From: Gemmatimonadota bacterium
Lineage (GTDB): Bacteria > Gemmatimonadota > Gemmatimonadetes > Longimicrobiales > Gaopeijiaceae
Length of the DNA stretch: 53,100 bases
Assembly (NCBI GenBank): GCA_009840215.1
Contig: VXOC01000071.1
Location: 1 to 53,100 of the forward strand
Reading direction: 5' to 3'
The number at the start of each line of letters is the position of its first letter. Position 1 is the stretch's first letter. The notes under the pieces were generated by a model. The model ran no database searches and had not been told where the DNA came from. It worked only from the letters and a program-made list of their open reading frames with translations. This document shows, piece by piece, positions 18,435 through 27,974 of the stretch. The position numbers and the translations under genes were made by a program.

Positions 18435-19829
18435 TCATGGCGTCTGAACGGCGATTTGCCGGGCCGCGCGCACACCCGACAGATACGCGCCGTGGACGGT
18501 CGCCGGATAGTCCTCGCTGGTCGCCTCGCCCGCGAAGAACAACTTGTCGCCGACGGGTTCGCCCAGCTCGGCGTGCTCCGCAAAGCTAGATCCGGCCGGC
18601 ACATACGAATAGGAACCGTGCGCCCACGGATCCGAGCGCCAGCGGGTGATGCGCGCGTCCCTCGGTGCCGGCACGTCCCCATACATGTTCGAGAGAGCCG
18701 CGACGGCCTGCGCCAACACCTCGCGGTCGGAGAGCCGCTCGAGTCGGGTGCCGAAGGTGCCGGAGTTGAGCATCGCGAGAATCGGCTGCCCCGTGTACGG
18801 ATACAGGCTGATGGTCTCAGCCCACTGCCCCCCGTCCGCACTGACGTACTGGAGACGCTCGACCTCCCGGTCCCAGAAGACGTCGTCGAACAGCAGGTAC
18901 GCCTTGTTGAGCACGCCCATTTCAAGCTTCGCGATCGCGTCCCTCTTCCGAACCGGCAGCTGGGGACGAAACGCGATGAATCCATCCTTCAGCACCCCGA
19001 GCGGAACCGTCAACACGACTCTGTCGGCCTCGAAAGTCGCCCCGCCAGCCGTCGTCACTACGATCGCCGACCCTGAATGGTCTATCTCGGTCACGGCCTG
19101 TCCGAGCACGATCGGCCGCCCGTGGGCCATCGCCAGCACGTCGACGATCTGCCCGTAGCCGCCCGGGAAGACGACATCTCCCCCGCGAAATCCACCACCG
19201 CCGTCGACGCTCCGGTACGAGAGCTCGCCCAGGTCGGCGGCGTATTCGTTCTCGACCTCGGTGGTGAGCATGTAGTCCAGGTAATGCCTGTCGGCCTCGC
19301 TGGTCATGTTCGTCAACAGCTCTTCGCGGACGGACTGGAAGCTCCTTTCGGGATTCGCCTCGGCCAGCCGCCAGAAGTCCCGCATCGCCCGCCGGGCGGA
19401 ACGGGCCGGCTCGCCGACACCGTGGTAGTGGAACACGCCGTTGTCCCAGTCGGTCCGGTGCGTCGCGATGTTGTTTTCTCTGGCGATGGCGGCGATCGGG
19501 TTCCCGTCGATCCCCTGAATCCACGAAGCGCCGAGGTCGATCGGGAAACCGTCGCCGATGGTGTCGGTCCAGACGCGTCCCCCGTCCCGGTCACGGGCCT
19601 CGAGGACGACGACATCGTCGAACCCGTTGGCGCGCAGTTCGCCCGCCGCGGCCAGGCCTGCCACACCGGCGCCGACGATCACGACACTCTGGTTGGGCTG
19701 TGCCGAACCGGGAGTGACCGCACCACGGTCCCCGACGCCGGACATTGCGCTACGCTTCGGCAGGACGGAAACGGCGGGGACAACCCCTGCCACGCCCAGC
19801 GCACCCTTGAAGAAGTCGCGGCGGTTCAT
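18435..19829 (-). CDS. Tat-exported FAD-dependent amine oxidase
   Basis: A 464-residue flavin monoamine-oxidase-family protein. MNRRDFFKGALGVAG is a Tat signal. It is followed by the dinucleotide-binding motif VVIVGAGVAGLAAAGEL, VVLEARDRDGGRVWT (FAD-binding GG-doublet region), LGASWIQG, and the C-terminal FAD block LFFAGEATSEDYPATVHGAYLSG. It should oxidise an amine or related substrate in the periplasm; the substrate is not evident. An alternative start at 19898 overlaps the stop of the upstream oxidoreductase as TGATG and would lengthen the Tat n-region by 23 residues, so coupling is likely whichever start is used. Confidence 0.88.
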   Translation of the reverse strand: MNRRDFFKGALGVAGVVPAVSVLPKRSAMSGVGDRGAVTPGSAQPNQSVVIVGAGVAGLAAAGELRANGFDDVVVLEARDRDGGRVWTDTIGDGFPIDLGASWIQGIDGNPIAAIARENNIATHRTDWDNGVFHYHGVGEPARSARRAMRDFWRLAEANPERSFQSVREELLTNMTSEADRHYLDYMLTTEVENEYAADLGELSYRSVDGGGGFRGGDVVFPGGYGQIVDVLAMAHGRPIVLGQAVTEIDHSGSAIVVTTAGGATFEADRVVLTVPLGVLKDGFIAFRPQLPVRKRDAIAKLEMGVLNKAYLLFDDVFWDREVERLQYVSADGGQWAETISLYPYTGQPILAMLNSGTFGTRLERLSDREVLAQAVAALSNMYGDVPAPRDARITRWRSDPWAHGSYSYVPAGSSFAEHAELGEPVGDKLFFAGEATSEDYPATVHGAYLSGVRAARQIAVQTP

Positions 19830-19897
19830 CCGCGCCGGCTCGGCCCCGGCACGGTGCTCCCGTGGCCCGCCGCCCTGCCCACGGCCCTTCGTCCCCA

Positions 19898-21301
19898 TCA
19901 GACCAGCCTCATCGCATCCGGGTCCCACCGCACGATCCGGTCCTCGAAGTAGCTGTTGTTGCAGGCCAGCGCCGGAGCCGCCGCCCGCAGCCCGAAGGCC
20001 GCGTCCTCCAGCGCCGCCGGCCCGCCCCGAATCGCCTCGAAGAAGTTGAAGAAGTGGTCGACGTGCGCCCCGCGGTAGCCGCGCTCGACCTCGTAGCGCA
20101 CCTCGGCGGGGGGCAGCATCCGCACCCTCGCGGGCAGCCCTCCCTCGCCCGCCGCCGCCTCGGCCATCTTCTCCTGCGAGAACGCGTCCATCGGGTCGAC
20201 CGCCACGTTCTTGCGGAGAATCACCTCGGTCCACGTCACGTCCATCGCGCCCTCGCTCCCCACCAGGCGCAGGTAGGTGCTCCCCGAAGTCCCGTCCACG
20301 AAGTTCACCCGCAGCGACAGGTTGAACCCGGGATGCGTGTCGGTCTCCGGGTAGTCGAAGACGCCGAGCAGCACATCCGGCACCTCGCGCCCGTCCTTCC
20401 AGTAGCGCAGCCCCCCGGCCGCCTGGATCCGCGTGGGACCGTTCGAACTCACCACGAAGTGCAGACTCGAGAAGAGGTGGACGAAGAGGTCGCCCGCCAC
20501 CCCCGTGCCGTAGTCGCGGTAGTTGCGCCAGCGGAAGACGCGGAGCGGGTCGTAGGGACGGTCGGGCGCGGGGCCGAGGAACCGCTTCCAGTCGACCGTG
20601 TCCTCCGACGCGCCCGCCGGAATCGGGTATTGCCACGCCCCGATCGGATCATTGCGCGCCCAGAACCCCTCCGCGTAGTTGAGCTGGCCGATGGCCCCCG
20701 CTTCGTACAATTCCTTCGCCTTCTCGTTGCCGAGCGAACTCATCCCCTGGCTGCCAACCTGGAAGACCTTGCCCGACTCCTCCTCGGCGCGGATCAGGTC
20801 GCGGCCCTCGGCGATGTCGTGCACCATCGGCTTCTCGCAGTACACGGCCTTCCCGGCGCGCAGCGCGTCGACCGAGATCGGCTGGTGCCAGTGGTCGGGG
20901 GTGCCCACGATGACGGCGTCGATGTCGTCCCGCGCGAGGACCTCGCGGTAGTCGCGCGTGGTGAAGATGTCGCCGTGGCGCTCGCTGGCCGCGTCGAGCC
21001 GCCCGTCGAAGATGTCGCACGCGGCCACGAGTTCGACGCCGGGAATGCGAAGCGCGGTGTCGACATCGGCCATTCCCATGCCCCCCGCGCCGATGACCGC
21101 GAGGCCGATGCGGTCGGAGGGGGGGACCTGCCGGTTGCGGTGCTCGCGGGTCAGCGTCCGCCGGACCGCGCCCGGGGCGGCGCCCTGCAGCATTGAAGGG
21201 AGCCCCGCGGCCAGCGCCGAACCGGCCGCGACGGACTTGACGAATCTCCGCCGGCTACTGGCGGCGGTGGGCTCGGGACCGGACTTTGCTCTTTCACTCA
21301 T
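19898..21301 (-). CDS. Tat-exported Gfo/Idh/MocA-family oxidoreductase
   Basis: A 467-residue NAD(P)-dependent oxidoreductase. The N-terminus carries SRRRFVKSVAAGSALAAGL, a twin-arginine signal. The Rossmann domain begins IGLAVIGAGGMG, continues with VIVGTPDHWH and contains the catalytic CEKP motif. The C-terminal alpha/beta substrate domain (GDLFVHLFSS, then DHFFNFFEAIRGG near the end) completes the family layout. Exported MocA proteins often oxidise sugars at C3, and the DUF1080 gene on the same strand could hydrolyse the 3-keto product. The ATG at 21301 is preferred over one 20 codons upstream, since it gives a conventional Tat n-region. Confidence 0.9.
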   Translation of the reverse strand: MSERAKSGPEPTAASSRRRFVKSVAAGSALAAGLPSMLQGAAPGAVRRTLTREHRNRQVPPSDRIGLAVIGAGGMGMADVDTALRIPGVELVAACDIFDGRLDAASERHGDIFTTRDYREVLARDDIDAVIVGTPDHWHQPISVDALRAGKAVYCEKPMVHDIAEGRDLIRAEEESGKVFQVGSQGMSSLGNEKAKELYEAGAIGQLNYAEGFWARNDPIGAWQYPIPAGASEDTVDWKRFLGPAPDRPYDPLRVFRWRNYRDYGTGVAGDLFVHLFSSLHFVVSSNGPTRIQAAGGLRYWKDGREVPDVLLGVFDYPETDTHPGFNLSLRVNFVDGTSGSTYLRLVGSEGAMDVTWTEVILRKNVAVDPMDAFSQEKMAEAAAGEGGLPARVRMLPPAEVRYEVERGYRGAHVDHFFNFFEAIRGGPAALEDAAFGLRAAAPALACNNSYFEDRIVRWDPDAMRLV

Positions 21302-21403
21302 GGTTCGGCTGCCTTGGAGGGCTGGGGCGGTGGGCGCTGGGCACCCGGCGTGGCCCGACAACGTAAGCCTGTGCCGACACGGTCAGCAAAGAGGGGGGAC
21401 AGA

Positions 21404-22060
21404 GTGCGAAGATCCGAAGCGCAGCCACCGCCGCCGCACCGATTCCGGCAGCCGGCGACCCGGCGGACGCTGACCACCTTCCTCTTCCTGCTTCCATTCG
21501 GGATCTCCGGCCTCCCACCGGCCGCACCCGTGACGAGCGATTCCGTGCGGGTCATCTTCGAAACGGACCTCGGCTCCTTCGAGCTGGAAGTCGCCGTGGA
21601 CCGGGCTCCCGTCACCGCCGCCAACTTCCTCCGCTACGTCGACAACGGCCAGTACGAGGGCGGTTCCTTCTACCGCACCGTCCACGCGGACAACCAGCCC
21701 AACGACTCGATCCGGATCGCGGTCATCCAGGCCGGCCGCAATCGCGGGGCGGCCATCCCCTCCTTCCCGCCGATCGCTCTGGAACGCACCAGCGAAACCG
21801 GCATCACCCACCGCGACGGCACGATCTCCATGGCGCGCGCGGGACCGAACACGGCCACGCACAGCTTCTTCATCTGCATCGGGGACCAGCCCTCGCTCGA
21901 CTACGGCGGCATGCGCAATGCGGACGGGCAGGGATTCGCGGCTTTTGGCCGGGTGGTGGCGGGGATGGAGATTGTGCGTGCGATCCACGAGGCGCCGTTT
22001 GAGGGGCAGCGGCTGACGCCGGTGGTGGGGATCTTGAGGGCGTATCGGCAGGAACCGTAG
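21404..22060 (+). CDS. Exported cyclophilin-type peptidyl-prolyl isomerase
   Basis: About 218 residues. I choose GTG at 21404, which follows a GAGGGGGG stretch at ribosome-binding distance and gives a basic N-terminus, a hydrophobic segment TLTTFLFLLPFGISGL and then the mature domain. Cyclophilin features are VIFETDLGSFELEV, APVTAANFLRYVDNGQYEGGSFYR, ISMARAGPNTATHSFFICI and FAAFGRVVAGMEIV. It should assist folding of secreted proteins by proline isomerisation. In-frame starts further upstream (21314) add a charged leader and overlap the divergent promoter region. Confidence 0.88.
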   Translation: MRRSEAQPPPPHRFRQPATRRTLTTFLFLLPFGISGLPPAAPVTSDSVRVIFETDLGSFELEVAVDRAPVTAANFLRYVDNGQYEGGSFYRTVHADNQPNDSIRIAVIQAGRNRGAAIPSFPPIALERTSETGITHRDGTISMARAGPNTATHSFFICIGDQPSLDYGGMRNADGQGFAAFGRVVAGMEIVRAIHEAPFEGQRLTPVVGILRAYRQEP

Positions 22061-22118
22061 CTGGCGTCAAAGGGGCGCCCACTGCTCCTGGAGGATGGAA
22101 CTGCGCCTGTCCGCCCGC

Positions 22119-22147
22119 TTGAGATATCGCGATATTATCTCTATCGT
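22119..22147 (+). promoter_or_regulatory. Putative promoter with shared AT-rich box, before the 22.3 kb gene
   Basis: TTGAGA (22119-22124), a 17-base spacer TATCGCGATATTATCTC, then TATCGT (22142-22147). The spacer matches the element at 29509-29527 almost base for base. It lies about 155 bases before the ATG at 22301. Confidence 0.5.
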
Positions 22148-22163
22148 GTTACATCCTGTCACC

Positions 22164-22183
22164 AAATAATCGCAAATATGCCA
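22164..22183 (+). promoter_or_regulatory. Second shared upstream box
   Basis: AAATAATCGCAAATATGCCA, nearly identical to 33451-33470 and sharing AATAATC with 38003-38010. It lies a little over 20 bases downstream of the first box in all three places. A regulator site or leader element is possible. Confidence 0.45.
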
Positions 22184-22300
22184 CGCGCACCAGGACCAGG
22201 CATGAAATGAGAAGGGATCAACGGTGAGGGTCGTGCCACCTCGGTGGGCTCAGAGGGGGCGGACGGCACACCCCACCGGGCCGGGGGGGAGGATTCGGAC

Positions 22301-25300
22301 ATGACGCAATCTGGCCTCCCCCCTGGCCATCCATTCCCGGCACCGACCTGTCCCACGACCGGACGGAACAGGTCGCGAACTCGTTGGCAGGTTCCGAACC
22401 GGCCACACCGCCGTCCCGGCCTCGCCGCGTACTTCCTCCTGCTGATCCCCTTCGCGGCCTGCCAGGACCCGGTACCCCCCAACCAGGCTCCGGTATCCAC
22501 CACCCCGATCCCGGATCAGGAGTTCCTGCGGGGCGACCGCGTCCAGATCTCGATGTCCCCGCACTTCAGCGACCCGGACGGCGACCCCCTCACCTACACC
22601 GCCACCTCGTCGAACACCGAGGTTGCGGCCCTGTCGGTGTCGGGCGCCACGGTCACCGTTGCAGCGGACGCTCAGGGCACCGCCACCGCGACCGTCACCG
22701 CCACCGACCCGGGCGGCCTGTCCGCATCGCAGAACTTCCAGGTCACCATTCCCAATCGCTCGCCCGAGGTCACCGCCCCGATCACCCTGGTGAGAATCGG
22801 CACCGGCGAACCCGTCACACTGGACATGTCCCTGTACTTCACCGACCCCGACGGGGACCCTCTCGCCTACACGGCCGCATCCTCGGATTCGGCGGTGGTG
22901 CGCCTGTCGGTGTCCGACGCCGCGGTCGAGGTGATGCCGGTGAGCCTCGGAACCGCCTCGGCCACCATCACTGCGACGGATCCGGGCGGCCTGTCCGTCT
23001 CCCAGATGTTCACGGTGACCGTCGTGCCGTCGGAGCGTGATGCCCTTGCGGCACTGTACAATGCAACCAACGGCGACAACTGGGCCGACAACACGAACTG
23101 GATGACCGACAGGCCGCTTGGCCAGTGGTTCGGCGTAGAAGTATCGGCGGGACAGGTGATCCTTGTTGACCTCTGGGAGAACAACCTGAGCGGGACGATT
23201 CCGCCGGAAATAGGGAACCTGGGTGGACTCGAGCGGTTGGAGCTGGGGAACAACAGGATCGAAGGCGAAATCCCGCCCGAGATCGGCAACCTCACCGAGC
23301 TGTACTACCTGTCCCTCGGGCTCAACAATCTGACGGGGGAGATTCCGCCCGAGATCGGCAACCTGACCGGACTCCGGCAGTTGAGGCTCTTCTCCAATGA
23401 CCTGAGCGGCTCGATCCCCCCGGAGATCGGCAACCTGACGCAACTCTGGTCAATATGGGCGAGCTTCAACGAATTCACGGGCCCGCTGCCGCCTGAGATC
23501 GGCAAGCTCGCCAACCTGAACAGCGTGTGGCTCTACTGGAACAGGATCGAGGGACCGCTTCCCGCGGAGCTCGGGGACGCCGCCAACCTCAGGGACCTGC
23601 GCCTGGAATTGAACGAGATCAGCGGCCCATTGCCTCCCGAGCTCGGCAAGCTGGACAAGCTCGAGCGGCTCGAACTCAGCGTCAACCGTCTGAACGGCCC
23701 GATTCCGCCGGAGTTCGGCAACCTCTCCAGTCTCAGGACGCTGGCCATTCACAGCTATGAGAACAGGCTGACGGGGGAGCTTCCGGCGGAGCTGGGCAGG
23801 CTGAACAACCTCGTGGAGCTGATATTGCCCGGCAACGAACTCACCGGGGAGATCCCGCCCGAATTCGGCAACTTGCGCGCCCTTGAGAACATGACGCTCG
23901 ACGGCAACAGGCTCATCGGAGGGCTTCCGCCGGAGCTCGGCGACCTGGCCAATCTCCGGATCCTGCAACTGGCGGGCAACGAGTTGAGCGGCCCGGTCCC
24001 GCCCGGGTTCGGTGGTCTGGCGGAGCTCCGGCAGCTGACGGTCTCGAACAACCCGGCCATGGCCGGTGAGCTTTCCGGCGAACTGACGGACCTGTCCAAC
24101 CTCAATACCCTGGCGACCGGCGGCACCGAGCTGTGCGCTCCCCGGGACTCCGACTTTCAGGTGTGGCTCAGGGGGGTGCAAAAGCGCAGAGTCCGCACAT
24201 GCGGTGTTTCCGGGAACGTGTACCTGACCCAGCCGGTGCAGTCGAGAGACTACCCCGTTCCTCTGGTGGCGGGAATGAAGGCGCTGATCAGGGTTTTCCT
24301 GACCGCGTCCGGGACCAACGATGAGGACATTCCCGGCGCCTTGGCCAGATTCTACGCCGACGGCAGCGAGATCCACTCGCAACGCCTTGCCGGCAAGGCG
24401 GGACCGATCCCGACGGAGGTGCTGGAGGGCGACCTGTCGAAGTCGCTCAACGCGGAGGTCGGACCGGACGTGATCCGGTCGGGACTGGAGGTGGTGATCG
24501 AAGTCGACCCGGTCGATGCGGAGTTCGGCGTTCCCGCCCGCATCCCGGCGACGGGGCGTCTGCAGGTTGAGGTGTACCCGGTGTCGCTGTTCGACGTGAT
24601 GGCGATCCCGTTTCTCTGGACCCCGGATCCCGACAGCTCGATCATCGGCACTGTCGCCGAGCTGGCCGAAGACCCCGAGGGCCATGACCTGCTCCGCGAG
24701 ACACGCGACCTTCTCCCGGTCAACGCGCTGGATGTCACGGCGCACGATCCCGTGTCGACATCGAGCAACTATCCGATCACGCTGCTCATGCAGGCCGAGG
24801 CCATTCGCGTCGCGGAGGGCGGCAGCGAGTATTACATGGGGACCATGAGCGGGGTCGGTGGGGGAATCGCCGGGGTGGGATTCGTCCCCGGCAAGTCGAC
24901 CTTCTCGATACCCGACGCGAAGGTGATCGCTCACGAGTTCGGCCACAACCTGAGCCTCCTGCACGCACCCTGCCGCGTGGACGGAGACCCGGCCTACCCC
25001 TACGCGGGCGGACGGATTGGCGCCTGGGGCTGGGATGGAAGTCAGCTGATCGAACCCGGCGCACGCGACCTGATGGGCTACTGCCGACCGAACTGGATCA
25101 GCGATTTCCATTTCACGAACGCGCTACGCTACCGGGCAAGCGTAGGGGACACAATCGCGGAGATGTCCCGTTCGCCCGTCAGGTCGCTGCTGGTGTGGGG
25201 GGGCATCGGAGAAGACGGCCAGCTGTTCCTCGAGCCGGCGTTCGCCCTCGACGCACCGCCGTCGTTGCCGCGCGGAGTCGGCGACCACCGCCTGGTCGGA

Positions 25301-25648
25301 AGAGACGGCGACGGCCGCGAACTCTTCTCTCTCTCGTTCGAAATGCCGGTGATGGCGGACGGGGAGGGCGCGGCGGCTTTCGTCTTCGCGCTCCCGGTTC
25401 AGGAGGAGTGGGAACGCCTCGCGAGCATCACGCTCTCCGATTCCGGCGATTCGGTCACCCTGGACGGCGACAGCGAACGAGCCATGGCGATCCTGCGCGA
25501 CCGCATGACGGGGCAGGTCGTCGCCATTCTGGACGACCTGCACCCGAGGACGAGGACCCGCGCCGACGCGATGGCCCTCCTCTCACCCGGACCGGATTTC
25601 ATCCTGCGGTTCAGCCGGGGAATCCCGGACAGGGAGGCCTGGCGATGA
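22301..25648 (+). CDS. Ig-like/LRR surface lipoprotein with metzincin-type zinc protease domain
   Basis: About 1115 residues, lipobox FAAC (Cys54); GGAGG precedes the chosen ATG. Two cadherin-like/Ig repeats with DPDGDPL loops (about 65-240) are followed by the NATNGDNWADNTNW module and about fourteen plant-type LRRs with the GxIPPEIGNL pattern (about 280-620). The shared block begins LTQPVQSRDYPVPLVAG (about 641). The zinc site is HEFGHNLSLLH (His878, Glu879, His882, His888), and the Met-turn is LMGYC (Met925). The final 170 residues form a conserved beta domain ending in SRGIPD. HExxHxxxxxH plus a Met-turn is the metzincin arrangement, though Ser replaces the usual Gly inside the motif. It is probably a host- or matrix-directed protease with an adhesive front end; the target is unknown. 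Confidence 0.85.
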   Translation: MTQSGLPPGHPFPAPTCPTTGRNRSRTRWQVPNRPHRRPGLAAYFLLLIPFAACQDPVPPNQAPVSTTPIPDQEFLRGDRVQISMSPHFSDPDGDPLTYTATSSNTEVAALSVSGATVTVAADAQGTATATVTATDPGGLSASQNFQVTIPNRSPEVTAPITLVRIGTGEPVTLDMSLYFTDPDGDPLAYTAASSDSAVVRLSVSDAAVEVMPVSLGTASATITATDPGGLSVSQMFTVTVVPSERDALAALYNATNGDNWADNTNWMTDRPLGQWFGVEVSAGQVILVDLWENNLSGTIPPEIGNLGGLERLELGNNRIEGEIPPEIGNLTELYYLSLGLNNLTGEIPPEIGNLTGLRQLRLFSNDLSGSIPPEIGNLTQLWSIWASFNEFTGPLPPEIGKLANLNSVWLYWNRIEGPLPAELGDAANLRDLRLELNEISGPLPPELGKLDKLERLELSVNRLNGPIPPEFGNLSSLRTLAIHSYENRLTGELPAELGRLNNLVELILPGNELTGEIPPEFGNLRALENMTLDGNRLIGGLPPELGDLANLRILQLAGNELSGPVPPGFGGLAELRQLTVSNNPAMAGELSGELTDLSNLNTLATGGTELCAPRDSDFQVWLRGVQKRRVRTCGVSGNVYLTQPVQSRDYPVPLVAGMKALIRVFLTASGTNDEDIPGALARFYADGSEIHSQRLAGKAGPIPTEVLEGDLSKSLNAEVGPDVIRSGLEVVIEVDPVDAEFGVPARIPATGRLQVEVYPVSLFDVMAIPFLWTPDPDSSIIGTVAELAEDPEGHDLLRETRDLLPVNALDVTAHDPVSTSSNYPITLLMQAEAIRVAEGGSEYYMGTMSGVGGGIAGVGFVPGKSTFSIPDAKVIAHEFGHNLSLLHAPCRVDGDPAYPYAGGRIGAWGWDGSQLIEPGARDLMGYCRPNWISDFHFTNALRYRASVGDTIAEMSRSPVRSLLVWGGIGEDGQLFLEPAFALDAPPSLPRGVGDHRLVGRDGDGRELFSLSFEMPVMADGEGAAAFVFALPVQEEWERLASITLSDSGDSVTLDGDSERAMAILRDRMTGQVVAILDDLHPRTRTRADAMALLSPGPDFILRFSRGIPDREAWR

Positions 25649-25677
25649 CCTGAATCGGGGCGGCTCGTGGCCCCGGC

Positions 25678-26160
25678 TCAGCTCTCCTCCTCCTCTTCCT
25701 CCGTAAAGTCGATCCGGTAGTAGGACCGTTTCGACGGGCCGCACCGAAACAGCGATGCCCATACGCCTTCGGCAGTGATCGGTCCGGCCAGTTCGCACTC
25801 GCCAAGGGTTGGCAACGTGAAGTCGATTACGCGGGTTTCAGGATCATCGAACGGAACCTGAATGCCTGATCCCTTGGTCACGTAGTAGCACGGTGATCCC
25901 GTATCGTCCAGCCACCATAGTTCACACGGGTCCGGTTGCGTCTCATAGATCGATATGGTCGCGTGAACGACGTTGGTCTGGGTATCGCGATCGTGAAAGA
26001 CGTAAACCCATGTGGTATCGGCTAGCGTCGTGTCGGCGGCGGCGGCGTTGGACGCCATCGGGATGGCGATGCCGGACCATACTTCCACGTAGTTTTCTTC
26101 CGGGTCCGTCAGTCCGCAGCCCGTTAGACCTATGAGCAGTGCCAGGGTGATCGTCTTCAT
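25678..26160 (-). CDS. Small acidic lipoprotein of unknown function
   Basis: A 160-residue protein with a clean lipoprotein signal (MKTITLALLIGLTGC, Cys15). The mature part has several cysteines (CELWWLDDTGSPCYY, GECEL, FRCGPSK) and an acidic tail DFTEEEEEES. I do not recognise a family. It lies convergent to the Ig/LRR protease gene, 29 bases apart, and on the same strand as the BlaI/BlaR group upstream, so it could be the last gene of that group. Confidence 0.75.
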   Translation of the reverse strand: MKTITLALLIGLTGCGLTDPEENYVEVWSGIAIPMASNAAAADTTLADTTWVYVFHDRDTQTNVVHATISIYETQPDPCELWWLDDTGSPCYYVTKGSGIQVPFDDPETRVIDFTLPTLGECELAGPITAEGVWASLFRCGPSKRSYYRIDFTEEEEEES

Positions 26161-26399
26161 GGGGTTGACCTTATCCTTTAGGGGGTTATGCGCGTGAACC
26201 GCTCGTCATTGAATTCCAACGAGGGATTCCCTGCGCCCGGCGACCTCGACTTTTGCCGGTCTCACCATAACGGAACACTCCCTGGCTCGCCACTCCGCGC
26301 GGTTGGCAACCGAAAACTGGAAGTTGGTGTCCTCGCCTTCCACCTCGACACCAAAGCTGAATGCGGCATCCAACGCTCCGGCGCCTCGCCGCGCCAGGG

Positions 26400-26786
26400 T
26401 TAACTCGACCCTGACCCCAATTCAACATGGACGCTGTACCAGGTGAAGCTCTCACCCGAAGCGTCCAGCGTGACGGGCTTGCTCTCTCCCGCCGCAAGGC
26501 TGACCCTCGGCGTCGGGCCGAGTTCGGTCCCGTTGGACAGGTGGATCTCAACGCGCACGTCGGTGACGGTCGTGTCGTTGTTGTTGGTCACGGTGCCGTC
26601 GAAACGCTCGGTGGAAGAGTTGTAGCTGATGACCAGCGTTACCCCGTTGCGGGTCTCCGTCGCGGTCTCCGACGGATCGTAGCGTGTGCCCGACTCGCCG
26701 GGCTCGGTGGGGGTGTCGCACGCCGCGGCGATCATGGTCAGGAGAGCCAGGGCAACGGCGCGGCCGGTGAATGTCTGTCTTGTCAT
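26400..26786 (-). CDS. Small lipoprotein with FxLYD-like beta-sandwich domain
   Basis: A 128-residue lipoprotein (lipobox AAAC, Cys23). After a short Pro/Glu-rich linker, one beta domain carries FDGTVTNNNDTTVTDVRVEIHLSNGTELGPT. A clearly related stretch, FVGSVTNTTRQTLSQVRVEVHLDNGTELGPT, occurs in the protein at 28443-29279, so the two are paralogous in this domain. The arrangement resembles FxLYD-type extracytoplasmic domains. It starts 36 bases after the BlaR-like gene on the same strand and is probably cotranscribed with it. Function unknown; a periplasmic ligand or stress signal for the sensor is speculation. Confidence 0.75.
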   Translation of the reverse strand: MTRQTFTGRAVALALLTMIAAACDTPTEPGESGTRYDPSETATETRNGVTLVISYNSSTERFDGTVTNNNDTTVTDVRVEIHLSNGTELGPTPRVSLAAGESKPVTLDASGESFTWYSVHVELGSGSS

Positions 26787-26822
26787 TGGTGTTTTCCTTG
26801 AATTTGTGGTGGATAACGAGGT

Positions 26823-27974
26823 TTACAGCGTCCCACGGATTTGCGATGCGGGACCGTGCTCGCCCCGCTCGCGCAGTTCATGTTCGCGCGACAGTCCATG
26901 TTCCCCCGTCTCCGCACCCTCGAGAACGCGGCGGTCCTCGTGGGACCGGTCCGTGCCCGGAGCCATGACCGGAGCGAGCAACGGGGCCAGCGCCAGGAGG
27001 CCCACCGCGCTCAATCGCCGCCGGGTGCGGGATGGCGCCCGCAGTGAACCGTGTTCGCTCATGAGCCGCCGAACCCGCCGTTCCAGCTGCGAGCGGCGCC
27101 TGCCGATGCACGGAACCGGGCTGTGGCGGTCGCCACGGACGACCCACCGGGCCACTTCCGTAAGGCAGCTCGCCATGGCGAAGCGGTCATCGAACTGGTT
27201 GGCCGCCCAGTCGTCGCACAGTTCTTCGGCGGCCATTCGCAGCTCGCGCATGGCGAGCCGGAAGAGTGGCTGAAAGAAGAAGACCGCCTGCAGGACGTTC
27301 AGCACGGACAACCGGATCGTGTCGCGGCGCAAGTGGTGAGCGACTTCGTGGCCCAGAAGCGCGCGGAGCTCTCCCTCGTCCAGCTCATGGAGTGCGCGCA
27401 CGGGCACGCAGATCTCGCGGCGCGTCCCCACGCCCAGTGCAACCGGCGAGCCCAGGTGGTGGCTCTCCGTCAGGCGTGGCGGCGTGGCCAGGCCCGCCCT
27501 CGCGCCAAGTGCTGCCAGTGCACGCGAGGCCCGGGGATCGGTGACCGGCTCGCGGTCGCGAAGGCGCCGCCGGAGCTTCTCCAGCCGAAGGAGATAGAGG
27601 GCGAGCAGACCACCAGCCAGCGAGACCCACGGGATGCCGGCCGGGGCTGGCAAGCTCGCATCGGCGCCGCCTTCGTTGCGGTGGACTTCTCCGCCAGCCG
27701 GCACGGGGCCGGAAGCCTCTCCGTCCCTGTGGCCGGGTTCTCCGGACGCGTGCTCCCCTCCGGTCACGACCGAGGGAACGGGAAGGCGCCACACCGCCGA
27801 GTCCGGCGAGGCCAGGGTGTGAACCGTGGGAGTGATCAGGCTGGCGGCCAGCGCCGTACACCAGATCGTTTCCCGCAGGCGCGCGTGGATCCCGGGAAAC
27901 AGGCGCACGCTCAGCCAGGCAAGCCCGAGCCAAAGCGTGCTGTGGACCAGGAACGTGAAGAGCCAGCTGGTCAT
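26823..27974 (-). CDS. BlaR1/MecR1-like M56 membrane metallopeptidase sensor
   Basis: A 383-residue membrane protein. N-terminal hydrophobic segments (about 1-60 and around 115-130) flank a Pro/Gly-rich loop. The M56 zinc-protease motif HEVAHH (His209-His213) is followed by a hydrophobic stretch and ELCDDWAA, which supplies the usual downstream acidic ligand region. A basic segment and another hydrophobic helix (about 325-345) come next, then a His/Glu-rich tail. It lacks the large C-terminal penicillin-binding sensor domain of true BlaR1. Its ATG overlaps the stop of the BlaI-like gene (ATGA), the usual pairing in which the peptidase relieves repression after sensing a signal. Confidence 0.87.
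   Translation of the reverse strand: MTSWLFTFLVHSTLWLGLAWLSVRLFPGIHARLRETIWCTALAASLITPTVHTLASPDSAVWRLPVPSVVTGGEHASGEPGHRDGEASGPVPAGGEVHRNEGGADASLPAPAGIPWVSLAGGLLALYLLRLEKLRRRLRDREPVTDPRASRALAALGARAGLATPPRLTESHHLGSPVALGVGTRREICVPVRALHELDEGELRALLGHEVAHHLRRDTIRLSVLNVLQAVFFFQPLFRLAMRELRMAAEELCDDWAANQFDDRFAMASCLTEVARWVVRGDRHSPVPCIGRRRSQLERRVRRLMSEHGSLRAPSRTRRRLSAVGLLALAPLLAPVMAPGTDRSHEDRRVLEGAETGEHGLSREHELRERGEHGPASQIRGTL

Noticed and set aside
22244-22300. Longer start for the 22.3 kb lipoprotein
   Set aside because: The extension is charged and the GGAGG site fits the ATG at 22301 better.
23450-25111. 553-codon minus-strand frame
   Set aside because: Shadow of the Ig/LRR protease gene at 22301, with no start context or domain.
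26188-26400. Start-less minus-strand frame after the small FxLYD lipoprotein
   Set aside because: It reads through about 65 codons in a different frame but has no good start, signal or family resemblance; too little to call a gene or a frameshifted tail.
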